This document shows positions 59,714 to 64,000 of a DNA stretch of 64,000 nt, one piece after another. The DNA is from Miltoncostaea sp963703045. Lineage in GTDB: Bacteria > Actinomycetota > Thermoleophilia > Miltoncostaeales > Miltoncostaeaceae. Below the pieces are notes generated by a model. The model saw only the letters and a program-made list of their open reading frames with translations. It made no database searches and was not told the DNA's origin. The position numbers and the translations under genes are program-made. The number at the start of each line of letters is the position of its first letter. The first letter of the stretch is position 1. The stretch is from the NCBI GenBank assembly GCA_963703045.1, contig OY969782.1, positions 2,356,001 through 2,420,000 of the forward strand. The letters are read 5' to 3'.

Positions 59714-60732
59714 CGGCCGGCCAGGGTCGCCGCGCCCGCCAGGGCGCGCTCGAAGGGCCGGTCGCGCCGCTGCAGCTCGAGCTCGCCGGCCAGCAGCAGC
59801 GCCCGATCCGATCCCGGGAGCGGGAGGGTGCGTCGTCGCGGGGTGCCGTCGGCCTCGGTCACGCAGACGACCGCCGCGGAGCGGCCGGCGACGCGCTCGA
59901 TCGAGAGCACGCGCCCGGACGTGCCGCCCGTCAGGGTCAGCGCCACCGTCCCGTCCTCCTCGTCCGGCCGGGCCTCGAACGTCACCGTCAGCCCGGGCCC
60001 GATCAGGTCGGCCATCCAGCCGGCGAGCAGCAGGCTCCCGGCGTCCGGCGCGTCTCCACCGTGGGTCACCGTCGCCGCGGGCGCGCCCGCGCGGGCGCTC
60101 GCGAGGGTGGGCTCGTCGACCATCTGGGCGATGAGCTGGCGCCACGACGTGATGCGCGCCCAGGCGAGGTCGGTCACGGCGGGGCCGTCGGGGGTCACCC
60201 ACGCCGCGAGGGCCCGCACCCCCGCGGCGCCGGGCGCCCGTCCCGACTCGGTCACCACGCGGTCGGCGATGCCCGCGAGGCGGGCGAGGGGGGAGTCCCC
60301 CCCGGCGTCGGGCGGTCCGGGCCACCACAGCACGGTCGGCAGGTCGGGTCGCAGCAGCGGCACCGTCGCGCTGGCGGCGCCCATCGCGACGTCTCCCCGC
60401 AGGGTCAGCACGACAACCTCCACGGCGACGCCGCTGTGGTCGGCGGCCAGGCGGCAGCTCGTGCTGACGGTCGCGTCGATCCCGTCAGCGCCGTCGGCGG
60501 CGCTGAGCAGCACGGCTCGCGAGGGCTGGTGGTCGGCGAGGCGCTCGATGACGGCCGTCATCTCGCCGATCTCGGCGGGGTCGGTCGCGTAGGCGACGAG
60601 GTTGAGCACCCCCGCGAGGGTGAAGGGCATCCCGCCGTCCGGGGGGCGCCTCTGCGCCGCCAGCCGGTCGACCACCTCGCCGATGCCGACGTCGGTGCCG
60701 TCCCAGTCCTCGCGCCCGGCATCCATGCTCAC
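59710..60732 (-). CDS. opcA: Glucose-6-phosphate dehydrogenase assembly protein OpcA
   Basis: A 340-residue OpcA protein, needed for assembly or activity of G6PD in cyanobacteria and actinobacteria. RPDLPTVLWWPGPPD, DRVVTES, LAWARITSWRQLIAQM and the central HPSRAVLL-like DHQPSRAVLLSA are typical. The GTG overlaps the zwf stop (GTGA) and its stop overlaps pgl (ATGA), the usual zwf-opcA-pgl order. Complete; no frameshift. Confidence 0.92.
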   Translation of the reverse strand: MSMDAGREDWDGTDVGIGEVVDRLAAQRRPPDGGMPFTLAGVLNLVAYATDPAEIGEMTAVIERLADHQPSRAVLLSAADGADGIDATVSTSCRLAADHSGVAVEVVVLTLRGDVAMGAASATVPLLRPDLPTVLWWPGPPDAGGDSPLARLAGIADRVVTESGRAPGAAGVRALAAWVTPDGPAVTDLAWARITSWRQLIAQMVDEPTLASARAGAPAATVTHGGDAPDAGSLLLAGWMADLIGPGLTVTFEARPDEEDGTVALTLTGGTSGRVLSIERVAGRSAAVVCVTEADGTPRRRTLPLPGSDRALLLAGELELQRRDRPFERALAGAATLAGR

Positions 60733-62288
60733 AGCCGCCGCCACACCTTCCCGTCCCGCGCGATCAGGGCGTCCGCCGCCTCCGGACCCCACGACCCCGC
60801 ATCGTAGTCCGGAAACGGCCCCGGCGTCGTGGCCCAGTGCCGGATCACCCCGTCCATGATCTCCCAGGCCCGCTCGACCTCGTCCCAGCGGGCGAAGAGC
60901 GTCGAGTCGCCGAGCAGCGCGTCGAGCAGCAGGCGCTCGTAGGCCTCGGGCGAGGTGCGCAGGAAGGCGCTGCCGTAGGCGAAGTCCATGCTCACCGGGC
61001 GCAGGTCGATCTGCGGGCCGGGCACCTTGGCGAGGAACCGCAGCGACGCGCCCTCGTCGGGCTGGATGCGCAGCGTGAGCAGGTTCGGCGCGACGCTCTC
61101 GCACGGCCGTCGTGGCGAAGGGCAGGTGCGGCGCGGCCTTGAAGTGGATCGACACCTCGGTCGCGCGCCGCGGCAGGCGCTTGCCCGTCCGCAGGTAGAA
61201 GGGCGTGCCCGACCACCGCCAGTTGTCGACCATCAGCCGCATCGCCACGAAGGTGTCCGTGTTCGACTGCGGGTCGACGCCGCTCTCCTGGCGGTAGCCC
61301 GGCACCCGGGCGCCGTCCGATCCAGCCGGGGCCGTACTGGCCGCGCACGGCGTCGCGGGACGCCGTCGCCGCGTCGAAGCAGGCGGATGGCCCGCAGCAC
61401 CTTGACCTTCTCGTCGCGCACGTCGCGGCTCTCGAAGCGGGCCGGGGGCTCCATCGCGACGATCGAGAGCACCTGGAGCATGTGGTTCTGGACGATGTCG
61501 CGCAGCGGCGCCGCTCTGGTCGTAGTAGCCGCCCCGCGTGCCCGACGCCGAGATCCTCCGACGACGGTGATCTGGACGTGGTCGACGTAGCGCCGGTTCC
61601 AGATCGGCTCGAAGATCGCGTTGCCGAACCGCAGCACCAGCAGGTTCTGGACCGTCTCCTTGCCCAGGTAGTGGTCGATCCGGTAGACCTGGCGCTCGCG
61701 GAAGACGGCGTTGACGCGGGTGTTGAGCTCGCGGGCCGAGGCGAGGTCGTTGCCGAACGGCTTCTCGACGACCAGGCGGGCGAAGCTGCCCGTGGCCTCG
61801 TCCTCCTCGGCGAGGCCGGCCCGCCCGAGGCTCTCGGAGATCACCGGGAAGAACTCCGGCCCGGTCGCGAGGTAGAACAGCCGGTTGCCCATCGTGCCGT
61901 GCCGGGCGTCCTTCTCCTCGATCATCTCCCGCAGCCGCTCGAAGCCGGCCGGTTGGTCGAACGGGGCCGAGAGGTACCGCAGACGGCGGGCGAAGCCGTC
62001 CCAGACGTCGTCGTCGACGGGCATCGCCCCGTGCTCCTCGACGCCGGCCCGCATCCGCGCGCGGAACTCGTCGTCCGGCAGATCCGACCGCGCCACCCCG
62101 ATGACCGCCGTCTCGGGCGGCAGCAGCTGCTGGGCGGCGAGCGAGTAGAGCCCCGGCATGAGCTTGCGTCGCGTCAGATCGCCGGTGGCACCGAAGATCA
62201 CGATGACCGCGGGCGGCGGCGTCCGCATCAGGCGAGGGTCGTCGCGCATCGTGTCGGCGGCCGCCGTGAGACCTCCGAAGCCGGTCAC
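60729..62288 (-). CDS. zwf: Glucose-6-phosphate 1-dehydrogenase (six frameshifts)
   Basis: First enzyme of the oxidative pentose-phosphate path; makes NADPH. Blocks of the ~515-residue protein lie in all three frames: IFGATGDLTRRKLMPGLYSL (NADP site), VVEKPFGNDLASARELN and YRIDHYLGKETVQNLLVLRF (active-site His/Lys), then RGQYGPGW, VDNWRWSGTPFYLRTGKRL and SMDFAYGSAFLRTSPEAYERLL. Restoring the protein requires deleting one base near each of 61100, 61317, 61382, 61508, 61542 and 61563. All are surplus bases, mostly in G/C runs, while coding conservation is otherwise complete. Sequence error is the likely cause. GTG start with GAGGG eight bases upstream. Confidence 0.9.
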
Positions 62289-62325
62289 GCGGCGCCCTCT
62301 CTCACGGTCATGTCGAGGGTGAGGG

Positions 62326-64000
62326 CTATGCCCCGGCGCCCCGCACCTGGGCCCGCGCGGCCGCCGCCACCGCCTCGGCCGTGATGCCGAGGGCCGCGAG
62401 CGCCTCGCCGCCGGGCGCCGACACCCCGAACCGGTCGATCGCCACGATCGCGCCGCTCGTGCCGGTCCACTCCGCCCAACCGAAGGGGCTGGCGGCCTCC
62501 ACGGCGACCCGTGCCGTGATCGACGGGGGCAGCACCTCGTCGCGCCAGGCGGCGTCCTGGGCGCGGAAGAGCTCGAACGAGGGGAGGGAGACCACCCGCG
62601 CGGAGATGCCCTCGCCGGCCAGCACCTCGCGCGCCGCCACCGCGGTGGCGACCTCCGAGCCGGTCCCGATGAGCAGGCAGTCGTCGCCGTCGGCCAGCAC
62701 GTAGCCGCCGCGCTCGACCGGCGGCGTCCCGGAGAGCGTCGGCAGGCCCTGCCGGCTCAGCACGAGCGCGGTCGGCGCGTCGGTGCGCGCGATCGCGATG
62801 CGCCAGGCCGCCGTTGCCTCGGTGGCGTCGGCCGGGCGGAGGACCACCAGGCCGGGGATGGCGCGCAGCGCGGCGAGGTGCTCGATCGGCTGGTGGGTCG
62901 GGCCGTCCTCGCCGAGCGCGACCGAGTCGTGGGTGAAGACGAAGATCGACGGCAGGCGCATGAGGGCCGCCAGCCGGATCGTGTTCTTCATGTAGTCGGA
63001 GAACGTGAAGAAGGTCGAGCAGACGGGCCGCAGTCCGGCGTGGGCGGCGATGCCGTTGGTGATCGCGCCCATCGCGTGCTCGCGGACGCCGTAGTAGAGG
63101 TTGCGGCCCGCGAAGTCGCCCGGGCCGACGACGCCCATGTCCGTCAGCGTCGTGCTGGTCGAACGAGGAGAGGTCGGCCGCGCCCTGCACGAGCTCGGGG
63201 ATGCCCGCCGCGAAGGCGTTCAGCGCCGTCCCGGCCGAGGCGCGGGTGGCGATGGCCTTCCCCTCCTCGAAGGTCGGCGCGTGGTCCTCCCAGCCCTCCG
63301 GCAGGCGGCCCTCGGCGACGCGCGCGAGATCGGCCGCCTCGGCGGGGTGCGCCTCGCCGTAGGCGGTGCGCCGGGCCTCCCAGTCGTCGCGCGCCGCGCG
63401 CCCGCGTCCGCGCAGCTCGTCGGCCCATGCCGCGACCTCGTCGGGCACGAGGAAGCTCGCGTCATCGGGCCATCCGTACGCCCGCTTGGTCGCGGCCACC
63501 TCGTCGGGGCCGAGCGGCGAGCCGTGCGCCGACGACGTGTCCTGCTTGTTGGGCGATCCGAACCCGATGTGGGTGCGGCACGCGATCAGGGTCGGGCGCC
63601 CGTCGGGCGACGAGGCCTCGGTCATGGCGGCGTCGATCGCCTCGAGGTCGTTGCCGTCGTCCACCACGAGCACCCGCCAGCCGTAGGCCGCGAAGCGGGC
63701 GGGCACGTCCTCGTTGAACGCGAGGCTCGTCGGGCCATCGAGGCTGATGCGGTTGTCGTCCCAGATCCCGATCAGCTTCTCGAGGCCGAGGAATCCGGCG
63801 ATCGAGGCGGCCTCGTGCGAGATGCCCTCCATGAGATCGCCGTCGGAGCAGATGAACCACGTGCGGTGGTCGATGACCTCGTGGCCGGGGCGGTTGTACC
63901 GGGCGGCCAGCATCGCCTCGGCGAGGGCGAACCCGACCGCGTTGGCGAAACCCTGACCGAGCGGACCGGTGGTGATCTCGACGCCCGGGGTGTCGCCCCG
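62326..64000 (-). CDS. tkt: Transketolase, partial and with one frameshift
   Basis: The gene enters from the right edge; about 557 residues are present (N-terminal ~110 missing). Thiamine-diphosphate enzyme shuffling two-carbon units. GVEITTGPLGQGFANAVGFALAEAM, CSDGDLMEGISHEAASIAGFLGL (ThDP/Mg GDG motif), SLDGPTSLAF, THIGFGSPNKQDTSSAHGSPLG, then RNLYYGVREHAMGAITNGIAAHAG, THDSVALGEDGPTHQPIEHLAALR and GTGSEVATAV. At 63162-63163 one surplus T breaks SSSTSTTLTDMGVVGPGDF. The zwf gene follows after 37 bases; the transaldolase gene usually between them is absent. Confidence 0.92.

Noticed and set aside
57208..60807. A continuous plus-strand frame of nearly 1,200 codons suggesting a giant protein
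   Set aside because: Only its first ~240 codons match a family (PAS domains); after 57943 the conserved GAF-GGDEF sequence is in another frame and the rest is antisense to pgl and opcA.
62289..62315. Eight-codon reading (MTVREGAA) ending in GTGA at the zwf start, like a leader peptide
   Set aside because: No ribosome site, no regulatory codon run and no hairpin choice visible; chance is adequate at this length.

Overview
The window is a compact, very GC-rich (well above 70% by eye) bacterial chromosome segment. It has short intergenic gaps and many genes start with GTG or overlap as ATGA/GTGA/TGATG. OpcA beside zwf, an F420-type (Ddn-like) nitroreductase, a DUF1918 domain, a FurA-type regulator, TANNNT -10 boxes and probable leaderless genes point to Actinomycetota. 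A deep lineage such as Thermoleophilia is my guess, not something the sequence proves. I saw no rRNA, tRNA, insertion sequence, prophage or CRISPR array.

Layout. 0-5.5 kb: an alcohol dehydrogenase start, a NarL-type two-component pair whose sensor carries a four-cysteine cluster, and a set of universal-stress and CBS proteins including a CBS/HypB-like P-loop fusion. This resembles a DosR-type redox/dormancy regulon. 5.5-6.2 kb: a broken furA-type gene and a catalase stub. 6.2-11 kb: an OmpR-type pair divergent from a five-gene, overlapping operon with ApbE, a haem-binding membrane protein and three small low-complexity membrane proteins. 11-20 kb: a secreted copper-radical oxidase, pabB-pabA, pterin dehydratase, an ATP-grasp enzyme, nitroreductase, and a LacI-type regulator with a palindromic operator in front of an acetoacetate-decarboxylase-like gene. 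20-36 kb: another two-component pair, CBS pyrophosphatase, Ddn-like reductase, HD-GYP protein, HNH protein, J-domain protein, class-I amidotransferase, two PH-domain membrane proteins, AIM24, a Pro-rich repeat protein, a CHASE-PAS-GGDEF-HD-GYP protein and a HAD phosphatase. 36-48 kb: pyruvate kinase, acyl-CoA dehydrogenase, a CPA1 antiporter, amtB-glnK, a third OmpR-type pair and two secreted beta-rich paralogues. 48-57 kb: NAD synthetase, subtilase, AcuC deacetylase, ABC ATPase, a GGDEF protein and a surface protein. 57-64 kb: a PAS-GAF-GGDEF protein and the oxidative pentose-phosphate operon tkt-zwf-opcA-pgl (minus strand, running off the right edge).

The main themes are signalling (four two-component systems, four cyclic-di-GMP enzymes), cell-envelope redox and secreted proteins, and central NAD(P)H metabolism.

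Caution: at least eight otherwise well-conserved genes contain single-base frameshifts, mostly in G/C runs. Six are in zwf alone. This looks more like residual sequencing error than gene decay, so frameshifted genes are annotated as whole loci.
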